60,672 nucleotides of DNA from assembly GCA_944326615.1 (NCBI GenBank), contig CALVEO010000007.1, forward strand, positions 1 through 60,672. The letters run 5' to 3'. How positions within the stretch are numbered: the stretch's first letter is position 1; every line of letters begins with the position of its first letter. Source of the stretch: Candidatus Gastranaerophilales bacterium. GTDB taxonomy: Bacteria > Cyanobacteriota > Vampirovibrionia > Gastranaerophilales > Gastranaerophilaceae. The translations under genes and the position numbers were made by a program. Below, piece by piece: positions 50,425 through 59,888 of the stretch. The notes beneath the pieces were generated by a model, which had not been told where the DNA came from, ran no database searches, and saw nothing but the letters and a program-made list of their open reading frames with translations.

Positions 50425-51798
50425 ATGAAATTGCATAATTCTTATACGAATAAAGTTGAAGAATTTGTTCCGATTGACGGGAACAAGGTTAAAATGTATG
50501 TGTGCGGACCTACAGTTTATGATTTTGCGCATCTTGGGCATGCAAGATGCTACATAACGTGGGATGTTTTGTACAGATATTTAAAGTTTAAGGGTTATGA
50601 TGTTACATACTGCCGTAACGTAACAGATGTTGATGACAAAATTCTTAAAAAAGCAGAAAAAGAAGGAAAAACTCCAGAGGAAGTGTCACAGTTTTGGTAT
50701 AACCAATTTGAAAATTCAATGAAAGCTTTAAATACCTTAAAACCTGACATTGAACCGTTTGCCACAAAAACTTTAGGTGAAATGATAGGAATGGTAAAGG
50801 ATTTAATTAATAAAGGCTTTGCCTATGAAGTGGACGGCGATGTTTATTTCAGGGTGAAAAAATTCCCAGAGTACGGTGCACTTTCAAAACAGCCGATAGA
50901 TCAGCTAGAAAGCGGCGCAAGAATTGAAGTCGGGGAGCATAAAGAAGATCCGCTTGATTTTGCGCTGTGGAAAAAGGATGAAAAATTCGGCTACAAATCT
51001 CCCTGGGGTATCGGGCGTCCCGGCTGGCACATTGAATGTTCAGCTATGAGCAGAAAATATTTGGGTAAAACAATTGATATCCACGCAGGCGGTGCAGATT
51101 TAATATTCCCTCATCACGAAAATGAAATTGCACAATCAGAATGCGCAAACGGCTGTAAATTCGTAAATTACTGGCTTCATAACGGTTTTGTGACGATAAA
51201 TAAAGAAAAGATGTCAAAATCTTTAGGCAATTTCTTAACCATAGATGAACTTTTGAAAAAATATGACTCCAATACAATAAGATTTTTCATTCTTACAAAC
51301 CACTACAGAATGCCTGTAGAATTTTCAGATGAAGCACTTTCATCAGCTCAGGCAGGCGTGAAGAGAATGCTTAATGCAAAGCGCACAAAAATCAATGAAG
51401 ACTTAGATATTACTAAGACTGATGAATATAAAGCTTTTGTTGATGCTATGGATGATGATTTGAATACGTCAAAGGCTTTAGCAGTATTATTTGAACTTAC
51501 AAACAAAGCTAATAAAGACGATAAAGATGCTTTTACAATTCTCTATAAATTAGCATCAGCACTCGGCTTTACTTTTGAAAAACCAACACTTTCAGAAGAT
51601 GAATTGAAAAATGCGGTTAAACATGTCTCGGAAAAACTCGGCAAAAACTTCTATTCAATGGAAGAATTAATAGCGTACAGAAAAGAAGCCAGAGATGCCA
51701 AAAACTGGGATGTTTCAGATAAAATCAGAGATGCGCTTGATGAAGTTAATATAGTCCTGAAAGATTCCAAAGAAGGCACAACGTGGGAAGTTAAGTAA
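50425..51798 (+). CDS. cysS: Cysteinyl-tRNA synthetase
   Basis: 457 residues. [15 protein letters not shown] (HIGH motif and zinc Cys), [22 protein letters not shown] and KMSKSLGN are all present and in order. Full length. AGAGGGATAATAAT ribosome site. Charges tRNA-Cys. Confidence 0.97.
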   Translation: MKLHNSYTNKVEEFVPIDGNKVKMYVCGPTVYDFAHLGHARCYITWDVLYRYLKFKGYDVTYCRNVTDVDDKILKKAEKEGKTPEEVSQFWYNQFENSMKALNTLKPDIEPFATKTLGEMIGMVKDLINKGFAYEVDGDVYFRVKKFPEYGALSKQPIDQLESGARIEVGEHKEDPLDFALWKKDEKFGYKSPWGIGRPGWHIECSAMSRKYLGKTIDIHAGGADLIFPHHENEIAQSECANGCKFVNYWLHNGFVTINKEKMSKSLGNFLTIDELLKKYDSNTIRFFILTNHYRMPVEFSDEALSSAQAGVKRMLNAKRTKINEDLDITKTDEYKAFVDAMDDDLNTSKALAVLFELTNKANKDDKDAFTILYKLASALGFTFEKPTLSEDELKNAVKHVSEKLGKNFYSMEELIAYRKEARDAKNWDVSDKIRDALDEVNIVLKDSKEGTTWEVK

Positions 51799-51849
51799 AT
51801 TTTTTTTAACAAACAGGCAAAAAATATTTTGACAGGACTTATACAGAGT

Positions 51850-52374
51850 ATGGTAGATATAAATATTTCAACAAATACGACAATACCGTTTATGCCTGCT
51901 GCAAAAGGTAAAACTTCTGACGGCAGAATTATATATGAAACAAAAGATGCAAAAACAGGTAAAGTAACTAAATTTTCAATTCCCGAAGAAAATCAGGACA
52001 AATTTGAAAAAGTAGTTCAGGAAGTTCAGAAAAAATATGGGAAATTTAACACAAATCCTGAAAAGAAATTTGCACAGGCAGCACATTTGGCAACTTTAGG
52101 TGGTGCTATTGCAGGCGGTGCTTTAACAGCATCATTTATCAAAACAAAATCGAAAACCGGCAGATTTTTTAAAACTATCGGCGGTGCGTTAGGCGGTGCG
52201 GCTGTTGCAGGTATTGCTCTTGCAGGTGCAATATTATATCCGATGTTAAAATATACTAAAGAATTGAAAAATTTAGGATATAAACCTTTGAATGAACCAG
52301 CTGCTGAAATTAAGCCTGAAGAAAAAGAGCCTGAAACAGAAGAAAAAGAACAGCCGAAAACAGAAAAACAATAA
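51850..52374 (+). CDS. Glycine-zipper membrane-hairpin protein
   Basis: 174 residues from the ATG at 51850 (an upstream TTG is possible). N-terminal 75 residues soluble; about 80-100 (LGGAIAGGALTAS) and about 110-137 (TIGGALGGAAVAGIALAGAIL) are glycine-rich hydrophobic helices separated by a basic loop; the tail is Glu/Lys/Pro-rich. This is a glycine-zipper hairpin, seen in membrane-spanning or pore-forming proteins. Follows cysS by 51 bases. Function unknown. Confidence 0.65.
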   Translation: MVDINISTNTTIPFMPAAKGKTSDGRIIYETKDAKTGKVTKFSIPEENQDKFEKVVQEVQKKYGKFNTNPEKKFAQAAHLATLGGAIAGGALTASFIKTKSKTGRFFKTIGGALGGAAVAGIALAGAILYPMLKYTKELKNLGYKPLNEPAAEIKPEEKEPETEEKEQPKTEKQ

Positions 52375-52400
52375 TTCTTACCTTTTTTGCAGGTTTGTCA

Positions 52401-52406
52401 TATAAT
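52401..52406 (+). promoter_or_regulatory. -10 box for leaderless SpoIID-domain gene
   Basis: Perfect TATAAT at 52401-52406; +1 falls on the A of the ATG at 52413. No ribosome site. Confidence 0.7.
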
Positions 52407-52412
52407 AATTGT

Positions 52413-54152
52413 ATGAAAAAATTATTATATTTGATTACAATTTTGAGCTTTATATTTAGCATTAAACCAGCTTCAGCACAGATTGTCCCTCAGATTCCGC
52501 AATCAACTCTTGAGGCAGCACGCGAAGCTTCTGTTACCGGAGATAATATCCCCGCTTCAGAGGTTATCAGAGTCGGCATAGGAACGCAAAACTTCGGAAC
52601 TTACCAGTACAAAGAAATAACGATTTTCGGAACAGGCGATACTCAGATTTATGATAACAGAATACTTATCGGTAATTATCCTTCTGATAAGGAAATAAAA
52701 ATTTCTTACACTAACGGGAAATTTAATATTTACACAGAAGGCAATATGTTTCCTGACAGAATTGACGGGCCTGTCGAAATAACAAGTAATTTCGGTCTTT
52801 TAGGAGTTTCTGGTTTAAAAAGAGCCGGCAAACAGGCGCTTTACCATGGCGCATTTGAACTTACACCTAACAGCAACGGAACATTTAATCTTGTTAATAT
52901 GATAGAGGTTGAAGATTACCTCAAAGGTGTTGTTCCAAATGAAATGCCGGTGCATTTCGGGCTTGAAGCGCTCAAAGCGCAGAGTGTTGCGGCAAGAAAT
53001 TATGCTCTTTCCCCGCGTGTAAAATCATCGCCGAATTACGATCTTGTAGACAGTGTTGCAAGTCAGGTTTACTTTGGCGCAAATACCGAAAAAGATTTAT
53101 CAAATCAGGCAGTTGAAGAAACAGAAGGAATTGTTGCAATATATGACTGGGATTTAATTCTTGCCCAGTATTCTTCAACCGCAGGCGGATATACCGAAAG
53201 TTTTTCAAACGCATTTTCAGATCCTAAGACAAAAGAATTTCCGTCTAATGATAAGCCTTATCTGCATGCGCGTCCCGATATTATAGGCCAGACACCGTTG
53301 AACAAAGAAGAAGATGCACAAAACTATTACAAATCAAAACCTGATGCCTATGATATCCGCTCGCCTTATTTCAGATGGGAGCGGGAATGGACAGCTGATG
53401 AACTTAAAAATGCACTTGAAACTACACTTGTTTCCCAATCTGCAACTGGGTTTGTACATCCTGTATTTAAAAAAGGCGACAAACTTGATGAACTTGTAGA
53501 ATTAAAAGTTATCCGCCGCGGTGATTCAGGCAAAATTATTGAAATGGAAGTTGTCACCAGCTCACAAAAATACAAAATCTTTAAAGAACTGGTTGTGAGA
53601 CGTCTTTTAACTAAAGACGGCAAAGCTTTACCGAGTGCAAATGTCGTATTTGACAATATTCAGGATGAAAATGGAAACCTTATAACAGTTCACGCTTACG
53701 GCGGAGGCTTCGGGCATGGGGTCGGCATGAGTCAGTACGGTGCAGGTTTTATGGGGTCTGAAATGCATATCCCTTATGACAAAATTCTCCAGCACTACTA
53801 CACAGGGATAACTCTTTCCACAAAGCCGGTTATAGTATCAACAGATACAGGACAGCAAAGCGTAACACAGCATTTTTATGCAAAAGATAAAAAAGCAAAA
53901 ATTATAATTGATAACAAATTCGGCGTAAATAATTTAACCGTTGATATTAACGGAATCAAACAAAATTATGAATTACCCAAAGAAATGCTCGGATTCAAAA
54001 GATATTCTGAAATTGATATTTCAAAATATATAAAAAAGGGACGTAATACAATTACATTTACATCTCCAGAATTTTTTGAAAGTTCGACAAGGAAGGGTGT
54101 AAGATTATATGTAGAACTGGTGCCGAAAAGAGAAAATAGCTGGTTTGACTAA
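52413..54152 (+). CDS. Exported SpoIID/LytB-domain protein (putative peptidoglycan lytic enzyme)
   Basis: 579 residues. Signal peptide MKKLLYLITILSFIFS...ASA. VEDYLKGVVPNEMP, ALKAQSVAARNYAL, YSSTAGGYTESF and GFGHGVGMSQYGAG are the SpoIID/LytB signature blocks; the first contains the catalytic Glu equivalent of SpoIID. SpoIID is a lytic transglycosylase acting on denuded glycan strands. The cell is not expected to sporulate; cyanobacteria also have such proteins. Adjacent to murJ, so a wall-synthesis role is likely. Start at 52413 gives the signal peptide directly. Confidence 0.88.
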   Translation: MKKLLYLITILSFIFSIKPASAQIVPQIPQSTLEAAREASVTGDNIPASEVIRVGIGTQNFGTYQYKEITIFGTGDTQIYDNRILIGNYPSDKEIKISYTNGKFNIYTEGNMFPDRIDGPVEITSNFGLLGVSGLKRAGKQALYHGAFELTPNSNGTFNLVNMIEVEDYLKGVVPNEMPVHFGLEALKAQSVAARNYALSPRVKSSPNYDLVDSVASQVYFGANTEKDLSNQAVEETEGIVAIYDWDLILAQYSSTAGGYTESFSNAFSDPKTKEFPSNDKPYLHARPDIIGQTPLNKEEDAQNYYKSKPDAYDIRSPYFRWEREWTADELKNALETTLVSQSATGFVHPVFKKGDKLDELVELKVIRRGDSGKIIEMEVVTSSQKYKIFKELVVRRLLTKDGKALPSANVVFDNIQDENGNLITVHAYGGGFGHGVGMSQYGAGFMGSEMHIPYDKILQHYYTGITLSTKPVIVSTDTGQQSVTQHFYAKDKKAKIIIDNKFGVNNLTVDINGIKQNYELPKEMLGFKRYSEIDISKYIKKGRNTITFTSPEFFESSTRKGVRLYVELVPKRENSWFD

Positions 54153-54159
54153 TTAGATT

Positions 54160-54215
54160 TCTCTCTCCCTATTGGAGAGGAGAGGGTACGTTAGCGGCCA
54201 AGGTATTTACGTGGT
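54160..54215. repeat. CTCTCCC..GGAGAGG palindromic segment upstream of murJ
   Basis: CTCTCTCCCTATTGGAGAGGAGAGGG forms an inverted repeat, followed by ACGTTAGCGGCC. It resembles in style the other CCCTCCC/GGGAGGG repeats. Because it is open in frame with murJ, automatic starts at 54172 would wrongly include it. Confidence 0.5.
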
Positions 54216-54225
54216 GAAGGTAATA

Positions 54226-55830
54226 ATGAACGGAAGTACAAAAATTAAAGGTGATGAAAAAACAACAAGCGTCTTAAAAGCCGCGTGGATAATAGCTGTG
54301 GTTACAATAATAAGCAAACTTATAGGATTTATAAGAGATATTGTTATCGCAAATTATTACGGAGCGACTTTAGTTTCGGATGCTTATTACTATGCTTATC
54401 AAATTCCGTCTCTTTCTTTAATTTTGCTCGGCGGTGTCGGCGGCCCTTTTCACAGTGCAACAGTTGCAGTGTTTTCAAAACTTATTCCAAGTTTGAAAGA
54501 CAAGCCGGCGGATGATGTTAACAAATTATATTCAACATTTATGACAGCTACCACAATATTTTTTCTTATACTTTCTGTCATAATGTTTGTATTCCCGCGT
54601 CAGATAATGGGATTGATTATATCAAACGGCTCTGCGGATATGATTAATCTTGCGGCTGAACATTTAAAAATTATGACCCCGCTTTTAATCATAGGCGGAA
54701 TTGTCGGAATTTACTACGGAATTTTGATTATATATAAACAGTTTATGCTCCCGAATTTGTCGCCAATAATAATGAGTGCGGCAATCATAGGTGTTGTAAT
54801 GGCTGTCCCTGATGACAATAAAGGATATGCACTTGCGTGGGCGACAACAATAGGTGCAATATTACAGCTTGTTATTCAGTATCCGAATGTGAGAAAACTT
54901 GGATTCAAGTGGAGGCCTGATTTTCATTTTACAAATAACCCGAATTTCAAAGAAATAACAGAACTTTTATTCCCCGCTGTTTTAAGCTCAACCGTCGGAC
55001 AAATCCATATTTATGTAGACATGTTCTTTACATCATCAATTTCAGAAGGCGCATGGACTGCAATCGGTTATGCAAACAGAGTTTTTCAGTTCCCTGTAGG
55101 AATTCTCGTTACAGCATTTCTTGTTCCATTGTTCCCGATTTTTTCAAGACTTGTTGCCGAAAAAGATTTAGAGGGGATTAAAACTTATTTTAATAAAGGT
55201 GTCGGAGTTCTTTTCTTTGCGGCAATCCCGATTATTATAGGAATATTGACTGTCGGAACAGATGCTGTCAGATTAGTGTTTGAGCGCGGAGCATTTGATG
55301 AAAGTGCAACATTTATGGTAACAGAAGCTTTATGGTTTTTATCTGTTTCAATTTTGCCTTACGTTTTCAGAGATTCGATAACAAGGGTTTATTATTCTTT
55401 TAATGATTCTAAAACCCCTTTTATCGTCGCTTTTTCCTCAATTGTATTAAAGTATCTTTTGAACGTTATATTTATAAAACAAATGGGAATGGGTATAGGC
55501 GGAATTACTCTTTCCACATCGCTTGTAACTCTGTTCAATGCCTGTGTTTTAGGAGCTTTGATTTATAAAAAAGTGAGAATGGATTACAAATCTTTGTTTA
55601 CAAATCTTTTAAAGATGTGTATTGCAGGAATTATTACAATTACTGTTTGTTTTGGCACTGCCGTTTGCTTTGATAAATTTATAGGACTTCCTAAAACCAT
55701 CTTTGAAATAACCAAAATAACATCTGTAGGAATAATTTGTGTTGTAATTTATACAGGACTTAATCTCCTCTTTAAAATGGAATATGCTAAAGAATTAAGT
55801 CTGAGATTAATTAATAAAATTAAAAAATAG
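54226..55830 (+). CDS. murJ: Lipid II flippase MurJ
   Basis: 534 residues, about 14 hydrophobic segments. ISKLIGFIRDIVIANYYGATLVSDAYYYAYQIP is the MurJ/MviN N-terminal signature, with conserved Arg and Asp residues; FERGAFDESAT and RVYYSFNDSKTP follow near the middle. It flips lipid II across the membrane for wall synthesis. The ATG at 54226 is chosen because GTGAAGGTAATA lies upstream and the extra 18 residues of the longer frame come from the palindromic segment. Confidence 0.93.
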   Translation: MNGSTKIKGDEKTTSVLKAAWIIAVVTIISKLIGFIRDIVIANYYGATLVSDAYYYAYQIPSLSLILLGGVGGPFHSATVAVFSKLIPSLKDKPADDVNKLYSTFMTATTIFFLILSVIMFVFPRQIMGLIISNGSADMINLAAEHLKIMTPLLIIGGIVGIYYGILIIYKQFMLPNLSPIIMSAAIIGVVMAVPDDNKGYALAWATTIGAILQLVIQYPNVRKLGFKWRPDFHFTNNPNFKEITELLFPAVLSSTVGQIHIYVDMFFTSSISEGAWTAIGYANRVFQFPVGILVTAFLVPLFPIFSRLVAEKDLEGIKTYFNKGVGVLFFAAIPIIIGILTVGTDAVRLVFERGAFDESATFMVTEALWFLSVSILPYVFRDSITRVYYSFNDSKTPFIVAFSSIVLKYLLNVIFIKQMGMGIGGITLSTSLVTLFNACVLGALIYKKVRMDYKSLFTNLLKMCIAGIITITVCFGTAVCFDKFIGLPKTIFEITKITSVGIICVVIYTGLNLLFKMEYAKELSLRLINKIKK

Positions 55831-55877
55831 TACAATATTTGAACCCAATTTTTTGCTTTACAATCCGAAAAAAACAC

Positions 55878-55906
55878 TCGACATTAAGTTTTGTTTATTA
55901 TAGGAT
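55878..55906 (+). promoter_or_regulatory. Promoter for rplI
   Basis: TCGACA (55878-55883), 17-base spacer, TAGGAT (55901-55906). Leader of about 35 bases with AAAGGAGATATAAAA. Confidence 0.55.
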
Positions 55907-55947
55907 AGGCTTACTTGCGAGATATAAATAGAAAAGGAGATATAAAA

Positions 55948-56445
55948 ATGCAGGTTATATTAAAAAAAGATGTTCAAAACCTCGGAGAAGCAGGCGACAT
56001 CGTTAATGTAAAAGACGGTTACGCAAGGAATTTTCTTCTCCCGCAGTCAATAGCTGAAATCGCTACTAAAGGCGCTTTAGAAAACAGAGAAAAAAATCTG
56101 GCAAGAATTAAAGCTAAACAGGAAAAATTGCACGCTGAAGCTTTGGAAACTGCTAAAAAAATTGAAGAATTTGCTAAACTTGAACTTTCAGCAAAAGCAG
56201 GTGAATCAGGCAAATTGTTCGGTACAATTACTACTAAAAAACTTACAGAAGAATTAAAAACTAAATCAGGCATTGAAGTTGACAGAAAAAATGTTTCTTT
56301 GAACGCTCCGATTAACAAAATCGGAGAATATACAATGCTTATCAAATTGACTTCTAAAGTTAAATGCGAACTGGCAGTTGTAGTTACAGCTTCTGAAGTT
56401 CTTAAAGAATCAGTTGAAGAAGCTGTAGAAGAAACTGAAGAATAG
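55948..56445 (+). CDS. rplI: 50S ribosomal protein L9
   Basis: 165 residues. MQVILKKDVQNLGEAGDIVNVKDGYARNFLLP is classic bL9, followed by the long helix and the C-terminal domain (GKLFGTITTKKL). A short acidic tail (EEAVEETEE) is extra. Start at 55948 after GGAGATATAAAA; an upstream in-frame codon is unlikely. Confidence 0.97.
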   Translation: MQVILKKDVQNLGEAGDIVNVKDGYARNFLLPQSIAEIATKGALENREKNLARIKAKQEKLHAEALETAKKIEEFAKLELSAKAGESGKLFGTITTKKLTEELKTKSGIEVDRKNVSLNAPINKIGEYTMLIKLTSKVKCELAVVVTASEVLKESVEEAVEETEE

Positions 56446-56452
56446 GCGGCAA

Positions 56453-57586
56453 ATGGCTCAAAATTCTAAATTGACACTTGAAGCTCTGGCAATTGGTTCT
56501 TTGCCTCATACCAATTTAGAATCAGCTATGGAACTTGTTAAAAAAGATTTTGACAAAATTCCGTTCTGGCCTCAATTAAGTAAAATTAATAAAAACGAAG
56601 ACATGATTTTTCAATTTTTGGAAAATATGCCTTCGTTTTTTATTGATGAAAACACAGGGAAATCATATCTTGAAACTGAAAGCGACAAGTTTTTTGAAGA
56701 TATGGAACAGTTTTTTGCCGACTATGAAGAAATCATTCATTGTTTCCCTTGTGAAAGTGAGGGGGATCGCTTGCGGTGGAAGGATTGTGAAAAGATACTT
56801 GATAAATATGCGATATCATATTCCTGCACATTCCCCGAATTTATAAAAATTGTAAAAGATACAAAACCTGCTTTTGCAAAAGGCCAGATTGTAGGGCCGT
56901 TTACACTGGCAACAACGCTTGTTGATAAAACTGGCAAATGTGCATTTTATGATGAAACATTAAAAGAAATTATAATAAAAACACTTACATTAAAGGCCTT
57001 ATGGCAGATAAAGGAAATTAAATGCGCAAACCCTGATACTACTCCGATAATTTTTATTGATGAACCATCAATATCACAGCTTGGTACTTCTGCTTATATA
57101 ACAATTTCTAATGATGAAGTAAAGAATATGATAAAAGAAATTTCGGATTTGGTAAAAGCAAATGGTGCCTTAAGCGCAATTCACTGCTGTGGAAAATGCG
57201 ACTGGAGGGTGCCTATAGAAGCCGGTGTTGATATTATTAATTTTGATGCCTACACTTTTGCCCAGAATTTAAGTCTTTTCAGCAGTGATTTAAAATGTTA
57301 TCTTGAGCAGGGAAGAAAAATTGCCTGGGGAATTGTTCCAACACTCCGTCCTGATAGTCTTGAAAAAACAAATTTAAATGAAATGATTTCTGTTTTTGAA
57401 AAAGCTGTTAAATATTTGACGAAAAAAGGAATTGATGAGAAAATTATTATAGAAAATTCAATTATTACACCGTCATGTGGAGCAGGCGCATTGAGTGAAG
57501 AACTTGCACAAAAAGCTATGGATTTGACAAAGCAATTGTCAGAAAATTTAAAAGAAAGGCGTGTAGCCGTTCCACCAGCCACATAA
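56453..57586 (+). CDS. Cobalamin-independent methionine synthase-like (core MetE/UROD-fold) protein
   Basis: 377 residues. LAIGSLPHTN at the N-terminus, VGPFTLATTL, FIDEPSIS, IHCCGKCDW (His-x-Cys zinc ligands), NFDAYTF, WGIVPT and TPSCGAG (last Cys ligand) match the single-domain MetE-like proteins of the UROD/MetE superfamily. Such core-MetE proteins can take methyl groups from corrinoid proteins rather than from folate. Exact donor unknown. Only seven bases after rplI, with GGCGG site. The stretch CESEGDRLRWKDC may be a repeat-derived insertion. Confidence 0.75.
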   Translation: MAQNSKLTLEALAIGSLPHTNLESAMELVKKDFDKIPFWPQLSKINKNEDMIFQFLENMPSFFIDENTGKSYLETESDKFFEDMEQFFADYEEIIHCFPCESEGDRLRWKDCEKILDKYAISYSCTFPEFIKIVKDTKPAFAKGQIVGPFTLATTLVDKTGKCAFYDETLKEIIIKTLTLKALWQIKEIKCANPDTTPIIFIDEPSISQLGTSAYITISNDEVKNMIKEISDLVKANGALSAIHCCGKCDWRVPIEAGVDIINFDAYTFAQNLSLFSSDLKCYLEQGRKIAWGIVPTLRPDSLEKTNLNEMISVFEKAVKYLTKKGIDEKIIIENSIITPSCGAGALSEELAQKAMDLTKQLSENLKERRVAVPPAT

Positions 57587-57593
57587 AGCTTAA

Positions 57594-57735
57594 TTTAATC
57601 CCCTCCCTTGTGAGGGGAGAGCGCGAATGAGCGAAGGGCGAAACGGCGGCGCGCAGGCGGCGGCGTTGCAGTCCCGTTATTCACGAGTGAGCAAGACAGG
57701 GGAAATAAAGGGGTGGGTGAGAATAGAAAAAGTAG
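57594..57735. repeat. Longer member of the CCCTCCC..GGGTGGGTGA repeat family
   Basis: Begins CCCCTCCCTTGTGAGGGGAG and ends GGGGTGGGTGAG, the same ends as the 48-bp repeat, but with about 100 bases of GC-rich sequence (GGCGGCGCGCAGG, GGCGGCGGCG) between. It lies in the otherwise empty spacer before the CooC-like gene. Confidence 0.65.
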
Positions 57736-57794
57736 CACAACCACATAAGTTTTGAATAAATTTATTTGAGAACAACGAAAGAAAGGTATTTAAT

Positions 57795-58547
57795 TTGACA
57801 TTTAAATTAGCTATAACAGGAAAAAGCGGAAGCGGTAAAACAACAATTGTTAAAGGATTTTTGAGAGTTTTTCAGGAATATTTTCCTGAAAAATCAATTC
57901 TTTTGTTTGACAATGACCTTACAGGAGAACTCGGGCACAGTTTCGGGCTTGATATTAGAAATACAATTTACGGCATTCGAAGCGGGAAACACGAATATAA
58001 GACAGGAATTCCCGAAGGGATGTCAAAGCAGGAATTTGTCGAATGGGCTATGGAAGATATTGTTGTTTCTCTCGATGAAAATGTCGATATCATCGTATCA
58101 TGGTTTGTGGGTTCAAAAGACTGCAGATGCCCTATTACGGGACAAATCAACGACGCTGTTTTAAAACTTATTGACAGATATGATATTGTAATTTTTGACT
58201 GCGAATTTGACTTAAAATACTTAAATCAGCTTGTGGATACAGATATTGATACTACACTTATTGTTGCAAATCCTACAGATGAAAGCGCGCATCTTGTAAA
58301 ACGTATTGAAGAATTCAGCGCAAAATATGCTGCAGGAAACCAGCTCGGTGTTGTTATAAATAAAGCTGACGGATCAGATTTGAACGCGTTATACGATTTT
58401 CTTAAACGTTATGATCTCGATGTCCTGGGTGTAATTCCGGTTGATGAACAATTAAAATTACATTCGGTGGATAAAGAGTCAGATATTGTTCAAGATGCTA
58501 TCAAACAGTTTTATTTCAGGTTAAATCTTCCTCAGGTGAGAGAGTAG
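57795..58547 (+). CDS. CooC/MinD-like P-loop ATPase
   Basis: 250 residues. GKSGSGKTTIVKGF is a deviant-style P-loop near the N-terminus; LLFDNDLTGELGHSFGL is the switch I-like block; YDIVIFDCEFDLKYL fits Walker B; INKADGSDLN fits the base-recognition step. Best resembles CooC-type ATPases that load nickel or activate corrinoid/CO-dehydrogenase enzymes, rather than ParA. CRCPITG supplies a cysteine pair (CxC) like the metal-binding pair of CooC. TTG start at 57795 with AAAGG. Between the MetE-core gene and folD, suggesting one-carbon metabolism; the partner enzyme is not in the window. Confidence 0.65.
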   Translation: MTFKLAITGKSGSGKTTIVKGFLRVFQEYFPEKSILLFDNDLTGELGHSFGLDIRNTIYGIRSGKHEYKTGIPEGMSKQEFVEWAMEDIVVSLDENVDIIVSWFVGSKDCRCPITGQINDAVLKLIDRYDIVIFDCEFDLKYLNQLVDTDIDTTLIVANPTDESAHLVKRIEEFSAKYAAGNQLGVVINKADGSDLNALYDFLKRYDLDVLGVIPVDEQLKLHSVDKESDIVQDAIKQFYFRLNLPQVRE

Positions 58548-58552
58548 GTAAT

Positions 58553-59398
58553 ATGACAGAAATTTTAGACGGTAAAAAACTAAGAGATAAAATTTTTGCG
58601 GGCTTAAAAACAAAATTGGATAGAATGTCTGAAAAGCCAACGCTTGCTGTAATTTTAGCAGGAAATGATCCAGCAAGCCAAATTTATGTCCGTAACAAGA
58701 AAAAAACTGCTGAAAATTTAGGGATTAATTCTATTGTAATAGAATATCCGGCAGATGTTACGGAAACAGAGCTTCTTGCTAAAATTAGCGAATTAAATAA
58801 CGATAAAAAGATTTCCGCAATTCTTGTTCAGCTTCCGCTGCCAAAGCAAATTGATAAATTCAGGATTATTGATGCAATTTTGCCTCAAAAAGATGTTGAC
58901 GGGCTTACACCTTATAATCTCGGAAAACTTTTTGCAGGTGAACAACCTTATGTCTATCCCTGTACTCCAAAAGGGATATTGCTTTTACTGGATGAGTACG
59001 GCATAAATCCGGCTGAGAAACATGTTGTTGTAATTGGCCGTTCAAATTTGGTTGGAAAACCTGTTGCTCAAATGTTGCTACAACGTAATGCAACTGTGAC
59101 AATGTGCCACAGTCATACGACAAATCTCCCTGATATAACAAAAACTGCTGATATTGTTGTCTCAGCAGTAGGGAAAAATATTATAGGGGAAAAAATGTTA
59201 AAATCAAATTGTGTTGTTGTAGATGTTGGAATTTATAGAGATGAGACCGGGAAAGTCCGCGGCGACGTGGATTTTGAGGGGGTCTCAAATATCGCCGCTT
59301 ACATTTCACCTGTCCCGGGCGGTGTAGGCCCGATGACCATAGCATCTTTGATGCTGAATACGGTCGAACTTTTTGAAAGAAATAAACAGTCTTTATAA
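58553..59398 (+). CDS. folD: Methylenetetrahydrofolate dehydrogenase/cyclohydrolase
   Basis: 281 residues. YVRNKKKTAENLGI (catalytic Lys), LPLPKQID, PQKDVDGLTP, GRSNLVGKPVAQML (NADP site) and PVPGGVGPMT are all present. It interconverts methylene-, methenyl- and formyl-tetrahydrofolate. Five bases after the CooC-like gene, so co-transcribed. Confidence 0.96.
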   Translation: MTEILDGKKLRDKIFAGLKTKLDRMSEKPTLAVILAGNDPASQIYVRNKKKTAENLGINSIVIEYPADVTETELLAKISELNNDKKISAILVQLPLPKQIDKFRIIDAILPQKDVDGLTPYNLGKLFAGEQPYVYPCTPKGILLLLDEYGINPAEKHVVVIGRSNLVGKPVAQMLLQRNATVTMCHSHTTNLPDITKTADIVVSAVGKNIIGEKMLKSNCVVVDVGIYRDETGKVRGDVDFEGVSNIAAYISPVPGGVGPMTIASLMLNTVELFERNKQSL

Positions 59399-59410
59399 AT
59401 CTATATGTTA

Positions 59411-59737
59411 CTATTGACCTATAAGATTCAATGTACAGTAAGATTTAATATTGCTGTTAACAAGGTTTTTCAAGCTCGATATCTCATTTTCCATCAAACT
59501 TATCTGGGAATCCAGTGAATCTTGCCGCGTTTCAAGATACGACTCTTCTTGTTGAAGCTGGATGTATGTCGGATCATCATCCACGTCAAGTTCTGACTCT
59601 TCTAATTCTTGTGCTCTGTAGCCCATTTGTTTTGTAATGTAATTTGCACGACTCATAACAAGCGTTTGTTCAAATTGCAGTTGGCTTTTCTGCAATGTGA
59701 ATAAATTCTTCTGTGCATCAAGTGCTAAAAATGTCAT
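59411..59737 (-). CDS. Small coiled-coil protein of the lineage-specific group
   Basis: 108 residues. Helical throughout: LALDAQKNLFTLQKSQLQFE, then an acidic linker (ESELDVDDDPT), then QQEESYLETRQDSLDSQISL and MENEISSLKNLVNSNIK. The last block parallels the coiled-coil end of the protein at 2592 (NLDTEISSLTTEYDTVK..ISKNIE). Excellent AAGGAG site before the ATG. Function unknown; heptad structure suggests self-assembly or a secretion accessory role. Confidence 0.65.
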   Translation of the reverse strand: MTFLALDAQKNLFTLQKSQLQFEQTLVMSRANYITKQMGYRAQELEESELDVDDDPTYIQLQQEESYLETRQDSLDSQISLMENEISSLKNLVNSNIKSYCTLNLIGQ

Positions 59738-59888
59738 CTCATCTCTCCTTATATTTTTATCTTTTCTTACACATATAAAGTATTTTAAAATTATTCAATT
59801 TCACAAGAAAGAATTTTTGTTACATTTGTTAACATAATTAATATTATTGAAAGGATTCTAAAGCGTTAGTGCCCTGGTGTTTTAATGC

